A stretch of 64,000 nucleotides of DNA from Clusia tigrina (GCA_920105625.2 CAKKTE020000278.1:372001-436000), one strand, 5' to 3'. Shown: positions 10,049-21,888, numbered from the stretch's first letter. Program-made: numbers and translations. Notes: generated from the sequence alone by a model not told the origin.

Positions 10049-13000
10049 TTTAAATCTACCCGACCTCCGAAGAAATAGAAGTAGATCCTGTGGTGCCAAG
10101 GAGCCAAGTTGGTTACTCCTCAGCACATCAGTGCCAAAAATCCCAAACCTGATTCGAGCAAAGGTAGGGCAGACGCAAAGGCAATGTTCCGCCGTCTCGT
10201 CTTCTTCGCCACAGGCTGGGCACAGCGCACTGTCTGATATGCCAATCCTTTCCATGTGCCTAGCCCATAGAAAGTGCCTGTCATCACGCCAACCAACAGC
10301 CTGCAGTCCTTCTTACTTCAAGATAGAAGGAACCGTGACCATCGGTCAGAGATAGCAGGTAGCATAATTTTCGTCCATCCGCCGCCTCTCTCAGCCGGCC
10401 ATGCTCGCTTGTGGGTCGAAACAACCCACTTGTTTGCAGTGGCTTTGATGGCAGCAGAAGGGAGTGGCAGAACACGCGCAGTGCCAAGAAAAACAGCCTC
10501 GGAGCCCATCCTGACCAAAGAGTCAGAGGTCTCGTTACCCGCAATGCCAGCGTGTCCCGGGACCCAGGTCAGCGTCAGACTATTATGTTTTCCAACACAA
10601 TTTAGCCTGGATTTGCAGGACTATCCAAGACCATGAGCGCAGCTTGGCTGTCACTGCAGACACAAATAGATTTGCCTTTCCACCTGTTTTCCACAACAAA
10701 GTCCATCGCCTCAAGTATCGCATACACCTCCGCCTGAAACACAGACGCATGCAGACCAAGGGCAAAGCACCGACGGCTCCCACAAGATTCCACGAAGACA
10801 CCAGAACCTGAACCTTCTTCAGTGAAAATACGGCAGCAGTGTTTGCCGGGCTCGTGTTCGGGATCTAACCATGAACGAGCCTCTGGCAGCAACACATTGT
10901 ACCGCTTTTCTAGTATGACGGTTGACGACATGGAGTACGGGGGCATAGACAGGATTGCAGAATCGATGTCAGTGCCTCCGCCGTCGTCCAATATCGAGTA
11001 CACCCCATACCAGTGGCCACTATGTTTCAATCTGCAGATGGCCTTAACGGCCTCTCCGCGGATGAAGACATCTAGTGGCGGGAGATTCACCAAAGCATCA
11101 AGTGCCGGGCCTGGAGTAGTCGGAAATGCTCCGGTACAACATATGGCCACAGCACGTTGTAGTTTTGATAGAGCTTTTTTGACCCCTACAAGAGAGTGTC
11201 TGCTCATCCTAACCATCGATGCATAGGTGATAATAGGCCTTACCATAGCTGTATAGATCCATAGGACCTTACTAGGGGAAAGACCCCATGTCTTAACAAA
11301 AATACCCTGACACTGCCAGAAAACTGACAGTGCTTTGGATATCTTCAGTTCGACATGTGTTTTCCAAAGAAGTTTGTTATCAAAGATGACTCCAAGATTG
11401 ATTTTCTTGGATAGCTGGATAGTGACTCCTTTTAGTGTAGGCAGAATAAGTCCATCAAGCTTTCTCCTTCTGGTAAAGAGGACAATACCAGTCTTGACAG
11501 GATTAGCCGATAGCCCATTCGCACTGCACCAAGTGTCAATCATATCCAGAGTTCTCTGCACCCTTCTGCAGACAATCATAAGGGATGGACCTGTCACAAG
11601 ACAGCCAACATCATCCGCATATGCCTGAGCGTAGACACCCGAGTCATTAATGGCGTTAAGCAGGGGATCAATTACCATGCAATAGAGCAATGGAGACAGT
11701 ACGCCACCTTGGGGACAGCCTCTATTAACCCCAGACGACACCAGCAAATCTTCCTCCGCCCACACCGCTATGATTCTCTGGGCCAGCATTGAACGTATCC
11801 AATTTACTAGAGCCCGGTCTACGCCATGCCGCCTAGCAGAGCCGCACATACTGTCGAAAGTAGCATTGTCAAACGCACCCTCTATGTCCACAAAAATGCC
11901 TATTGCGTATTCTTTCATGTCGATGGCTCGCTCTATACTTCCAACAAGGTTTTGTAGAGCCGTCTCACAGGATTTTCCGCTTTGATAGGCATGTTGAAAT
12001 GGACAGAGTGGATGCGTCTTCAGTGACTCCCTACGCATGCGAAACTCCACCAGCCGTTCTAAACTGTTTAGCATGAACGAGGTCATACTAATAGGTCTGA
12101 AGCTCTTGGGATTGATGTAGTCGTCTCTTCCAACCTTAGGAATGAAGGCAACCCTCACCATCCTCCAAGAGCGTGGTACATAGGCCAGTGTGAGACATGC
12201 AGTGAAGATCTTCTTCAGTGCTGCCAACACTAACTCAATGCTTCTTTCAACACAAACGGATATATGCCATCCAGTCCGGGCGACTTGAATCTGTCAAAGG
12301 ATTTGATGGCAAATCTAATAGCAGCCTCATTCGCCACAGTTCTGGCGACATACCAATCATGTCGAGAGAGTGTGGCTGCCCTGACAACAGTTCCGACCAA
12401 AGGTGGTTGTTGACGGGCTATGCTTACCAGATTTCCTTTAAAGTGTGACTTCAGCAGCAAGCTGAGTGTCTCACTTTGCCTCTCCGTATAGGAGCCGTCA
12501 GGTTTTCTGAACGACTCCAGCTTAGCGGTTTGGTCCTTTTTCAGGAGTTTCACCAGTTTTGCCGTGTCACTCAGGGATTCGATATCACTGCAGAAGTCTC
12601 TAAAAGAAGTCCTTTTCGAGTCCCGAATTAGCTTCTTGTAGTCCCTCTGAACACGTCGATATCGTTCCCAGTCCTCGTCAAGATTCGTCTTGAGGGCCCG
12701 GTTGAGGACTTTTCTAGACTCACGCCTCAGCACCTGAAGCTCTCGGTTCCACCATGGAACAGGAGTCCGGCTAAGAGCAGGTCTAGTTGGGCAGGCTAGC
12801 TCGAAGCTGTTTGTTAGAGCAGTGTTGAGATGTTCAACAGCCGCCTCAATGATTCGAAATTTCAGTGGCGTCACGTAATTGCTACGCAGTGCCTCCCTGA
12901 ACTTTGGCCAGTCTGTTTTTCTTGGGTTTCTCCGCCCGTTCGCCACACTGAAACTCAATGTATATCCCTCCAGTTGCTGATCGACCACCCCAGTCTTGGA

Positions 13001-13626
13001 TTTGACAGGGTGACGTCAATTACCTCCTGCCTTCTCGTAGTCACAAAAGTAGGCTGCCTGCCTACATTGTGGATGTTCAGGCTGGAGGAGGCAATATACT
13101 CGAAAAGTCGAGAGCCCCGCTCATTGCACTTGGTGCTGCCCCAGATCGTATGCTGGGCATTAGCATCGCAGCAAAGAACCAGACCAAGACTGCGCCGCTC
13201 ACAGAACCCTACGAGAGTAGCGACCTTCCCAGGTGGTGGCGCCTCCAAAGCATCGTAAGGAAAGTAAGCAGATGCAATCACAAACCTCGACCATCCGTGC
13301 ATACTCTTAAAACTAATCACTGCCGCAACCAGATCCTGACAACAGAATGCGTCAAGGCAGGTCGCTGCGGGATGGGATGATATTATAAGACCGGCTCTAG
13401 GTCTAATCGAGTTTCTGTCATGTAATATCGTGGCCGCTTTCAACAAGCCAAGACCACAGAGGCGACCCTTAAAGACCCAGGGCTCTTGTACTGTTGTTAT
13501 GTGGGGTGATGTGTGCAGCTGGGTGAGTCGTCTACTTAGGAGTACAGTAGCGGCTTTAGAAGGCTGCAAGTTGATCTGCGTTACCGTCAAAGGACGATAG
13601 CTACGAGTATCGTCCGAGCCACTCAT
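10049..13626 (-). CDS. LINE ORF2: endonuclease, reverse transcriptase, RNase H (frameshifted)
   Basis: The endonuclease (13626-12955) shows TTVQEPW with the catalytic Glu and CCDANAQHTIWGS. A frameshift near 12970 leads to the linker (PVPWWNRELQVLRRESRK) and RT start (FKSPGLDGIYPFVLKEAL). A single-base shift near 12230 leads to the main frame (12230-10602), which has FIPKVGRDD, the first RT Asp in FVDIEGAFDNATF, CPQGGVLSPLLY and the catalytic YADDV. RNase H follows (FTEEGSGSGVFVES, FQAEVYAILEAM, CVCSDSQAALMVL). A stop at 10602 and two more shifts precede the Cys-rich end (ALCPACGEEDETAEHCLC). ORF2 nicks target DNA and reverse transcribes the element in place. Catalytic residues visible here are intact, but the breaks make this copy inactive. 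Confidence 0.85.
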
Positions 13627-14844
13627 CTGGGAAAGACATGAAAGGTTACAGTCCCAAAGAAGAGACTCAGACGGCTCCGGTACCGAGGAACCATGACATC
13701 AGCAGTGGCCTCATCCACTCGCACGACAAGACTAGCACCTTCTTTACCATCCCGGTTGCTACCCCTGGTGTGCGAAAGAACTCTCCAAAGCCTCGTGTTG
13801 ATGCCAGGGTTCTGAGCACGCAGACAAGAAAGGACATCTGTGGTCGTCAGATCGGGATCCGGAATCCAGCAGATGGCCTTCCTGAAGGACACGCCTGCTT
13901 CGCTATAGACCGCGAAGCGAGTGGTCCCCATGGGGGCACGTCATTGACCCCTGAGCCAATCAAAGTTAGCCTGAGACGCACACGACACCTGTAGAGTGCC
14001 GTCCTTTGTCTCATAGCCCTTCGCATTAGCTTCCGGACCGGAGGCAATGACGAGACGCATCAGATGACCTTTGTCAGTTAGCCGATGGTCAGGCCCCAGC
14101 TTCCCAATCACCGACGCGGGTCGGTAGCCTTCTCGATGTACGATGGCTTGGCTGCACCTTTGGAAGTGCTTGGGCGAAAGTCCAGCTCACCACCCACCAC
14201 TGGCAAAGATTTCGCCGGGCAGATGGTTTTGCTGGATACGAGGGGCTGGGCAAACTGCAGCTTATTGGCAACATTCTTCCCCGCCACATAAGCCGCCACC
14301 GAGGTTTCGCTCGTACCCTTTGGGGTCGTGGCGCCACCAGAAGTACCAGCTGCAGGGCAGGTGGGAATGCTGCAACAATCTTCCGCCGCTTACCTCGCGA
14401 GCGAGCTTTCGGAGCGGGCAATCCCTCCGCAGGCTCGGTGGCTTCCGTGGGTGTCACTTCGGGAGACCTGGGCCTTTTGGAGGGAGACGACACAGAAGGG
14501 CCGGCAGAGCCATGTGAGGATTTCTCCTGCTCGAGCCTATCAAGCCGCTTCTTTCTCTGTCTCCTCGCTTGAGTTCTCGTTGCCCTAGAACCACTGGTCG
14601 GTCATTCCGCCACTGTCGTGACTTCCCGACGCAGGCCCACTGGATCCAGGGTACGTTCCTCCGTCTCTGAAGAAGAAGAGATTGCGGTAACAATCCCCGT
14701 CTCCTCCAGGATGCGCTTTCGCTGATAAAGGCGAGAGACTTTAGCGATGGTTGGGGCCTCCAGAATCCGTGCCCCTGCCGCCGAAGCGGGTGGATTTCCA
14801 CATGCGTGGGTTCTACCTGGAGTATTAAATCCAAAGTTGTCCAT
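13623..14844 (-). pseudogene. LINE ORF1 (gag-like), broken
   Basis: Starts MDNFGFNTPGRTHACGN. It runs through a Ser/Glu-rich segment, a stop near 14602, a basic segment (KARSRGKRRKI), a frameshift near 14310 (next block AAYVAGKNVANKLQF) and a stop near 14090. It ends with a more conserved block (LVIASGPEANAKGYETKDG, then TTRFAVYSEAGVSF and ending FHVFPR). ORF1 proteins of this group bind element RNA in ribonucleoprotein particles. No CCHC knuckle was seen, which fits the LOA-like assignment but is not decisive. The end overlaps the start of ORF2 by a few bases. Confidence 0.65.
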
Positions 14845-15296
14845 CGCCAGACATTGGTTTTTGTTCGGGACTCCTCCCTAGCCAGTTTGGTCCGCGGATG
14901 GTACCCATTCTTCATACCATCATTGTGATAGACAGACAGCCCTAACTCCCGCCCCTCCTAAGAGGTTCAGAAATAATGTTATTTGCCTACCAAGGGTCCC
15001 CCTATCCGCCGATGGGATGGCAGGCAAATCCAACACGGATTATGGCAGGCAAATCCAACAAGGATATGGTATATTACTATGATTCGTAAAATTAATAGAA
15101 AATGTCAACAGATGAGACTGATTCCAATAGAAATAAATCTCGGGTTCTTACATGGAATACAATCGTGTGATTTTTCAGGATTTAATTAAAATAAAAATAT
15201 ATATATCACAAAATTATATTCTGATATTTATTTTTATCAGCGCTCGAAATATTTACTTGTACTTTTTGTTATATATAAATATTGTGTATTTTTTAG

Positions 15297-15398
15297 GCAT
15301 TGGATACGCAGCAGCTGTGATGTCTTGTTGGATGAATGTTTATTATATTGTAATATTAGCATGGGCCGTATTTTATTTTTTTATGTCTATGCGCGCAG
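15297..15398 (+). CDS. Gat: GABA transporter (SLC6) exon: transmembrane segment 3
   Basis: A 102-nt exon begins after TTTTTTAG and ends at CAG/GTAAGC, phase 1 at both ends. It encodes [20 protein letters not shown] followed by [12 protein letters not shown], nearly invariant in SLC6 GABA transporters around transmembrane 3, which lines the substrate site. The product is a plasma-membrane Na+/Cl- symporter clearing GABA from synapses, in Drosophila mainly in glia. The exon joins in phase to one 6.2 kb downstream. The exons encoding transmembranes 1-2 were not found upstream, where LINE, copia and gypsy remnants fill 1-15070; they may lie outside the window. The gene-level call rests on all five exons together. 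Confidence 0.93.
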
Positions 15399-15479
15399 GT
15401 AAGCATTTCTAGCATTAATATATTACTATTATTATTATTATTATTAATTACAAATAAAATTATAATTAAGAAAGCACTA

Positions 15480-15862
15480 GCTGCCAGGGCTATCGGCTTT
15501 TGTTTAAATTAATCTTAGATAAAATATAATTTAAATTTTGGATGCAGCACGGCCATCTGCGAGGATGTGGGGAAACTGTGAGTTAGGAAATACAGCAAAA
15601 CTGGCATATAAATGGCGATTCGTTCCTAAACGAATTCTAACGAAGCATCTGTTCATTGCAGCAGTGGTCGATGATGGGAGTATTACGGGATGTGGTTAGT
15701 GATGAAGGACTTGTATTCATGATTGTAATTCTGCCAGTTTGTGATAGTTTTCTTGATGCAATTGAATGACGCGACCGTTGCTACAAATTTGTTGGCGAAA
15801 GGCATAAACGTGTGCAGTGGAGATTTCCCTGCTAATTTCGCTGCTTTATTTGCGTACTCGTT
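15480..15862 (-). pseudogene. LINE RNase H end (3' half of the split LINE)
   Basis: The minus strand continues the RNase H domain from the other side of the insertion: NEYANKAAKLAG at the boundary, then a degraded tail with an IAAMNR-like and HILADGRAA-like end before about 15480. It is separated from its 5' half (18725-20230) by the insertion at 15863-18724. The eight bases TACTCGTT at 15855-15862 recur at 18725-18732. Confidence 0.75.
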
Positions 15863-17207
15863 ATACCCTTTACCTTTAAAAAAGGTAAATAGGGTATACT
15901 AACTTTGTGCCTTTGAGAGGGGTTGCAATTTCAAGAAGGAGGCGTGGTAGGTATGGACATATATATACAGATATGATAAGAATCACATTCTAAGCAATTT
16001 TTTTTTTGTCCGTCCCTCTGTCCGTCTGGACGTCTGTGGCCACTTCTACACCTTTAGAGCTATCTTAATAAAATTTTGCAAAAGTATAGTCTGGACAAAG
16101 ATACAGAACCAGATTGCTATATGGGCCGATTTGGACAAAGACCACGCCTACCTCCCATATAAGGAACCTTTTTCACCTTTTTTAAAATGACTATAACTTC
16201 GGGCCAATTGACGGAATCTTGACATTATTTGGCAGTTAAGAAGATGTGGGTCCTACTAAACACTGTGCAAAAACTGGGCGGTATATATCAACTGCCACGC
16301 CCACTATTAAGAAATCTTCATAACTTAAGATTTGATAGAGATTTACGGACGAAATTTTACGAGAAGGAACATGTGGGCATTATAAAGCTATCTGCAGCAA
16401 TTGGGGCTGATCAGAGAGAACACACGCCCACTTTTGATATAAGGAATTTTCGGGTCTGAAATAAAATTTAGCCTACCTATGCTCGTATTGATGCCAGCGG
16501 AATAAAAATTTGCAGAAATATACATGGTGATAGTGTGTGTGCAGAATATGGAGATCATAATACACGTAATGCCACGCCCACAAATAGTCAAAAATCATTA
16601 CTGTGTTCCTATTAAAGATTTATCAACCAAATTTCACAGGAACGTTGCGGATACTAACATTAAACAACACACAAAAAATGGGCGTATTATTTCTACAGCC
16701 ACGCCTACTATTCACATATTATTATAACTTACGACCTATACAATATTTTTTAGCGAAATTTTACATTAGTACGTATATGGACCCTACAAATCCATATACA
16801 AGATTCGGGGTCGATCAGAAGAAAGATACTCCTCCCTCCCATATAATGAACTTTGGGGACCCCACTTAAAGACAGTTACCCTATCTATGCTTCTAGTGAT
16901 GATATATGAAAACAAATTGGTAGATGTATACACTGGATCTGTACTAGCATGCATTCCAAATATGGGCAGATTATTACTACTGCCACGCCCACAATTAACT
17001 AAAAATCATTACTATATTCCTATTAAAGATTTCTCTACGAAATTTCACAGGAATGTTGCGGGTACTAACATTTAACACCACACAAAAAATGGGTGTTATT
17101 TCTACAGCCACGCCCACTATTGACATATTATTATAACTTGTGACCTATACAATATTTTTGAGCGAAATTTTACATTTGTTCGTATATGGACCCTAAAAAG
17201 TCATATA

Positions 17208-18154
17208 CGAGGTGTGATCAAAAAATAACCGTTATTGTGTGATCAAAAAATAAAGTATTTATTTATTCATCAAAAACTATCTTGTCCCCTTCAAAGTAAT
17301 TCCCCTCAGATATAATACACTTATGCCAGCGTTTTTTTCAATCCTCGAAACACTTCTGAAACGCTTTTTTTAGTATCGCCAACAGCTCCTGTTTCGATTT
17401 TTCTTTTATCTCTTCAATCGCAGCAAAACGCTTTCCTTTCATCGGTGTCTTCAGTTTTGGAAAGAGGGAAAAGTCAGCGGGGCCAAGTCCGGTGAATACG
17501 GTGGTTGAGGCATGATAACGGTTTTGGTTTTGGCCAAAAACAGCTCCTGAGTGATGTCCATGCGACGTTGTTTTTGCTAAAAATTTAGCAATTTTGGAAC
17601 AATCTTCGCTGCCGCACGTTTCATGCCTAAAACATCCGTAAAAATTGCTTGGCATGAGCCGAACGATATGCCAACATCATCAGCAACCTCTCTGATAGTG
17701 ATTCGACGATTATCCAAAATCATTTTCTTCACTGCGTCAATTTTTTCATCGGTTGTTGACGTGTTCGGGCGACCAGGACAAGCATCGTCATTGACATCTT
17801 CTCGGCCTTCCTTAAACCGGTTATACCACAATTGAACTTGTGTTCTGCTCATAGTAGACTCGCCAAAGGCCACAGTCAACATTTCAAATGTCCTTGCGCA
17901 TTTAATTTCATTTTTTACACAAAACTGAATACAGTTTCTTTGATCCATTTTTTCGAATAGTAAAAAATCGAAGAGCACACCACAACACGACTAACCTTTT
18001 TATCTGTCAAAAACAAACTGACAATCCAAAATGGTTGGTATTGCCAACATATATAACAGACATGTGTACCAACATCACAGAAAAAAAATGCGAACATCGA
18101 ACATACGTAACTCACGAAAAGATGAAAATAACGGTTAATTTTTATCACACCTCG
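17208..18154 (-). mobile_element. Internally deleted mariner inside the tandem repeat
   Basis: Inverted ends CGAGGTGTGATCAAAAAATA and the complement of TTTTTATCACACCTCG are flanked by TA (17206-17207, 18155-18156). The 947-bp element encodes the transposase N-terminus on the minus strand (from 17949: MDQRNCIQFCVKNEIKCART, then STMSRTQVQLWYNRFKEG and GISFGSCQAIFTDVLGM). It jumps at about 17577 to the last segment (AKTTSHG..LGPADFSLFPKLKTPMKGKR). The middle, with the first catalytic Asp regions, is missing. The neighbouring repeat unit provides an uninterrupted version of the target. Confidence 0.92.
17338..17949 (-). pseudogene. Mariner transposase, internally deleted
   Basis: Two frames cover the N-terminal paired helix-turn-helix domains (17949-17577) and the C-terminal segment (17655-17338) ending ILKKAFQKCFED. 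About a third of the protein, including the first two catalytic acidic residues, is deleted, so no transposition activity is possible from this copy. A different mariner lineage from the one at 2003-2928, judged by its TIR and N-terminus. Confidence 0.85.
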
Positions 18155-18724
18155 TACAAGATTCGGGGTCGATCAGAAGAAGGATACGCCTCCCGCCCAT
18201 ATAATGAACTTTGGGGACCCTACTTAAAGACAATTACCCTATCTATGCTTCTAGTGATTATACATAAAAACAAATTATTGGTTGTATACACTGGGTCTTT
18301 ACTAGCATGCATTTCAAATATGGGCAGATTATTACTACTGCCACGCCCATAATTAACCAAAAATCACAACAAGGTTCCTATTAATGATTTCTCAACGAAA
18401 TTTCACACGAATGTTGCGGGTACTATCATTAAACACCACACGAAAAATGGGCGTGCTATTTCTACAGCCACGCCCAATATTGACATATTATTATAACTTG
18501 CGACCTATACAATATTTTAGTTCGAAATTTTATATTAGTGTTTATATTGACACTACAAAGCCATACACAGTCGATATAATCATTTCAAGGTACCCTACCA
18601 AAAATTACCGTTAGTATGCTCCTAATGATGATTTATGCAGAAAACATCCCCATTGTTGAACTTGCACGCACAAGAAAAGGTAAAGGGTATTTCGAAGTCG
18701 GTCTAACCCGACTTGAGACTTCTA

Positions 18725-20230
18725 TACTCGTTTTCAGTTATCGCTGTATGACCTGGTATCCACATTAATCTCACCTTCTTGCCTAGTTTAATTAGCAACT
18801 GCTTTATAGCCACAATGGGTTCAGAGCAGTTAGTTACGTTTATTTCGCCTTCAAATACTGATAGGCTGTCAGTGCATATTATGACTTTTTGGCCTGTTAT
18901 AGTTGCTTGTACTTCTGTGTCAAAAGCGCTAGCAGCAGGTGGGAGTAAAACATGGCCCCTCGTGATACCATTTGCGTCCACTACCGCGAATGCTACGCCA
19001 TAGTTTGATTTGGAGCTATCCGTAAAAAGAAGCTCCCATAGTTTTTCTATTAGGGGTTGGACTGCCTCCATATACAACTGTCTGTATACCGAAGAATTTG
19101 TACGTTCTTTATGGTGTGAAGTTAGATTAGTATTGCTATTCAGTGACCAAGGTGGATATTTTATAGCTGGAGTAGGTATCGGTGTTATATCTAGATGAGT
19201 TTGAGTTACTAGATTCAGTACTTCGAGTTACTAATACCAGATTTATGATTCAGAGGTCGCTTCCGTGACTTCATCAATTGAATCTCTTTGTAGAGCACTG
19301 AGTTTTTGTTACTATAAAGTTTAGGAACTTGACGGCACCTAATAAACAGTATCCGATCTTCAATACAGGTGAATTCTCCTTCGGCAAGCAAGCTGACAGT
19401 ACGTGTACTTTTAAATGCACGAAGAGTTCGTCTGATGGCGGCATGGTAAGGTGATTTAATTCGCATTAATGAGCTTTTAGCGCATTTTCTGTAGTCGATG
19501 TTGCCGACAATGGGAACCTTGGGTAGTGGATAAGTTGAAGTTGTTGACTCTGCAAAGTATTTTCCGATTTGAAAAAAATATTTCTATGTAATTATATAAT
19601 TTTGGACAGATTTTTAGCTCATGTAGCTTTTTTAGAACCATGTAAATACCAACTCTTTCGAATGCCTTCTCAAAATCTTATTAGATAATTTTTTTGATAT
19701 CAAGTGATCTAAATTACATAAAGCGTCAATTGTACTAGAATTGGGTTTGAAACCGAATTGATTGGGTGAAAGCAATGTAGTCGAAGGAAGAAACCACATC
19801 TAACGCTTAGAAACCATATTTTCTAACAGTTTGCTTATCGCTATATAGGACGGGCGGAGTCTAGTAGTGAAATATCCTTGTTTGGCTTTCTGATTAGTAT
19901 AATGACTGAGGTTTTATTTTATTGAGGAATGATGCAACTGTCAAAGATGTTGTTGAAATGATGCAGTATACTGGTTATAAATTCATTGAGATGGAATGGC
20001 ATATACATAATGTTAGTTTTAGCTGACGAAGGAAATACTATAAGGATGGTTTGAAAAATAGTTTTTGGAGGCACAGAAAGCTGCTGGAAAGCTTGAGTCA
20101 TGTGAACGATTTGACCAGATCTCTGCTAAAGCGTTGCAGATTTCTGCTGGAGAGGACTTTGTGGTAGTCGGTGTTGTTATTTATTGTATAGTAGAAGGAG
20201 AGTACGTGCCTACTAGTCTAAGAATATTTT
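18725..20230 (-). pseudogene. LINE reverse transcriptase and RNase H (5' half of the split LINE)
   Basis: On the minus strand 20160-19580 reads a degraded RT (LLENMVSKR, then SPNQFGFKPNSSTIDALCN, typical of I- and CR1-like palm starts), and 19466-19215 a connecting segment. 19077-18703 encodes RNase H: LLFTDSSKSNYGVAFAV (first Asp), VIICTDSLSVF (third Asp) and VRLMWIPGHTAITENE. Translation stops making sense exactly at the 8-bp repeat TACTCGTT and resumes at 15862, so both pieces are one element. Several stops are present. Confidence 0.75.
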
Positions 20231-20690
20231 GTTGTTCACTTTTTTGTTTACAAAATGTATGCTAGTTTGACATTCCGCATTACATTAATATCCAATATTT
20301 AAATATATAAATATAAATAAGTTGAAAAACAACTGATTCATTTGTTCAAGAGAGCAACGTCATTAGTATTTGTTCAACGAAATCAAAAGTTTAAATTAGG
20401 AGTAATGAGTGTTTAAGGTTTAATCAATTATAAACAAAGTCGTTAATTCTGACAATGGAAAACATCAGATGATCAACATTTGAAACCATTGCGGTGTTGC
20501 TAATAAATGAATTTCATATAATCGTAATAAATTCTATAGTCTCCACTTTTAGTCATGTCTATCCTAAATTATTCATTTTTAAACATGGTACAGAACACAG
20601 CATTTTTTCAATCTATATCTTCTCGTTGAACACAGCTCAGATCAGTAATTATAGATCAGTACTAGTGTGATGCACGTATATGTGTGCGAG

Positions 20691-20693
<3 letters not shown>

Positions 20694-20740
<47 letters not shown>
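20694..20740. repeat. (TA)n microsatellite
   Basis: About 23 uninterrupted TA units inside the Gat intron. Confidence 0.97.
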
Positions 20741-20742
<2 letters not shown>

Positions 20743-21314
20743 AAAATATCAAATACCTATATAATTCAGAGTGTTGCTCGGCAAGACGCCATTGAGGAAA
20801 TTCTAAAAGTGAGCCGAAGAAAGGCTGAATGCAATAAAAATGCAAATGTTTGAGTTGCCAGTTGGAAACTGATTAGTTTAATTCCCGAGCAGGGTTTTTA
20901 TATGGTTTATTTGTGTTACAAACTCGATACCAAATATCGATTAATTTAATTGTTTTTTTCTAATCCCTTTCGCTTAAGTCTAACTCAAATTCCACTCAAA
21001 TGTAAAACAAACCAATTCACCAAAGACCGCACGCCAGGATTCTAATTACACTGCACATGTCAAGTGTCTTGGTGTATTGGTATGGTTTGGATGTGTAGTT
21101 TGCGTAGGTAGTCTTGGTGCTACACTACGTTTGTGCGCAATAGTGCACATGCACTACACTAGAGAAAATAATATCATCCCTCCCCATGCAAGTAAGCAGT
21201 GTTATTGTTGTTGTTGACCTCCAGAATTTTTTTAATAGGCAAGGGCTAAGATTCTTAAAATCATCCTGCATTTTTCCCTTAAAATTTCTATTAACAATCA
21301 GATGGAAAACTTCG

Positions 21315-21470
21315 TGCAACTTCTGGAACATTCTCGAATCTTATCTACACATCGAAAGAGGTTCTTGAGTAAGGTTTTTTTCTAATATATTGTGTTTTGA
21401 CTTATATACACATCTCTCGTAGTACTTAATAGAGGCATCCTAAAAGTATGTTTCAATATAATAAAAATGT
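21315..21470. repeat. Dispersed repeat, copy 1
   Basis: CTTCTGGAACATTCTCGAAT, then GAAAGAGGTTCTTGAGTAAG and a TTGTGTTTTGAC-like segment match, with scattered changes and gaps, the stretch at about 36985-37150. It may be an LTR or MITE remnant. Confidence 0.65.
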
Positions 21471-21646
21471 TTATATTAATTGAGAGATTTCTAATAAATA
21501 ATATTAAATTTGAAAATGAATTTATTAAATTAAAATTTCAAAATCTATATATGAATACAAATGCATGAAATTGTATATGTGTACTATATTCGCAACCATC
21601 CATATGGACTGAACATACACATATAACTGTTACTTCCTTCATTTAG

Positions 21647-21827
21647 ATGTACCGTGGAGGTCTTGTAACAACTTTTGGAATACTGCTAACTGTGTAAATC
21701 CTTATGAACGAAAGGATTTATTATGCTGGGAGAAAACTATAAATGGAACCACTAACAAAATTTGCTCTTTAGCTGCTTCCAACATATCTGCAGCCGAGTT
21801 GACAGATCCTGTGAAAGAATTTTGGGA
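21647..21827 (+). CDS. Gat: GABA transporter (SLC6) exon: extracellular loop 2
   Basis: A 181-nt exon between ATTTAG and GTAAGT. It completes the split Asp codon from the previous exon and reads [15 protein letters not shown], then [13 protein letters not shown]. The two cysteines CNN..NC match the loop-2 disulphide of the family. Two sequons, NGT and NIS, mark the usual glycosylation region. It ends DPVKEFWE with phase 2, continued by the next exon after a 61-bp intron. Confidence 0.95.
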
Positions 21828-21888
21828 GTAAGTGTTGTTGCAATATTTATTTTTTACCACATTTCTGTATCGATATTTTGGATTATAG

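Larger units (their letters stand above)
9940..15070 (-). mobile_element. Nearly full-length LOA-like LINE
   Basis: A minus-strand non-LTR retrotransposon of about 5.1 kb. In order it has ORF1 (14844-13623), ORF2 with endonuclease (13626-12955), linker and reverse transcriptase (12988-10602), RNase H and a Cys-rich end (10600-10040), and a short 3' UTR ending in an AAATAAATAAAT tail. A 25-bp direct duplication at 15019-15067 may belong to the 5' UTR. The RNase H domain and the INLQPSKAA..QEPW endonuclease start resemble the LOA clade; R1 is the alternative. Lesions are few (several frameshifts and stops), so it is fairly young. It lies just upstream of the first recognised Gat exon, probably in a Gat intron. 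Confidence 0.85.
16474..18610. repeat. About three tandem units of about 405 bp, one split by a mariner
   Basis: Units begin near CCTATCTATGCTTCTAGTG at 16474 (diverged), 16877 and 18238. Each contains TGGGCAGATTATTACTACTG or a variant, GCCACGCCCA, then AACGTTGCGG-type and TATTATAACTT segments, and ATTCGGGGTCGATCAGAAG near the unit end. The middle unit is interrupted at 17208-18154; without that insert its length matches the first. Confidence 0.85.
15863..18724. mobile_element. Unclassified 2.86 kb element with internal tandem repeats
   Basis: The element interrupts a LINE RNase H domain and is flanked by an 8-bp direct repeat TACTCGTT. The left end is ATACCCTTTACCTTT, also forming a hairpin with GGTAAATAGGGTAT. 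The same ATACCCTTTACCTTT motif occurs inverted at the right, but about 35 bp in from the end, where a second small hairpin (AAGTCGG..CCGACTT) lies. The body is about three tandem units of about 405 bp rich in GCCACGCCCA motifs, plus a mariner. No transposase frame was found. An 8-bp duplication fits hAT or P-type elements; foldback-like or Helentron-like families are alternatives. Confidence 0.7.
20231..21640. other. AT-rich intronic stretch without recognised genes
   Basis: Contains the (TA)n array at 20694-20740 and one copy of a dispersed repeat at about 21315-21470. Nothing else was recognised. Confidence 0.5.
15399..21646 (+). other. Expanded Gat intron filled by nested transposons
   Basis: The intron is bounded by GTAAGC and ATTTAG and joins exons in compatible phase. 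It contains a minus-strand LINE cut in two by a 2.86 kb element, itself cut by a mariner, plus a (TA)n array and about 1.3 kb of unassigned AT-rich DNA (20260-21640). Its size comes largely from these insertions. Confidence 0.85.

Noticed and set aside
9790..10053. Tyr/Ile-repeat frames over (TA)n here and at 38374-38614
   Set aside because: Translation of microsatellites.
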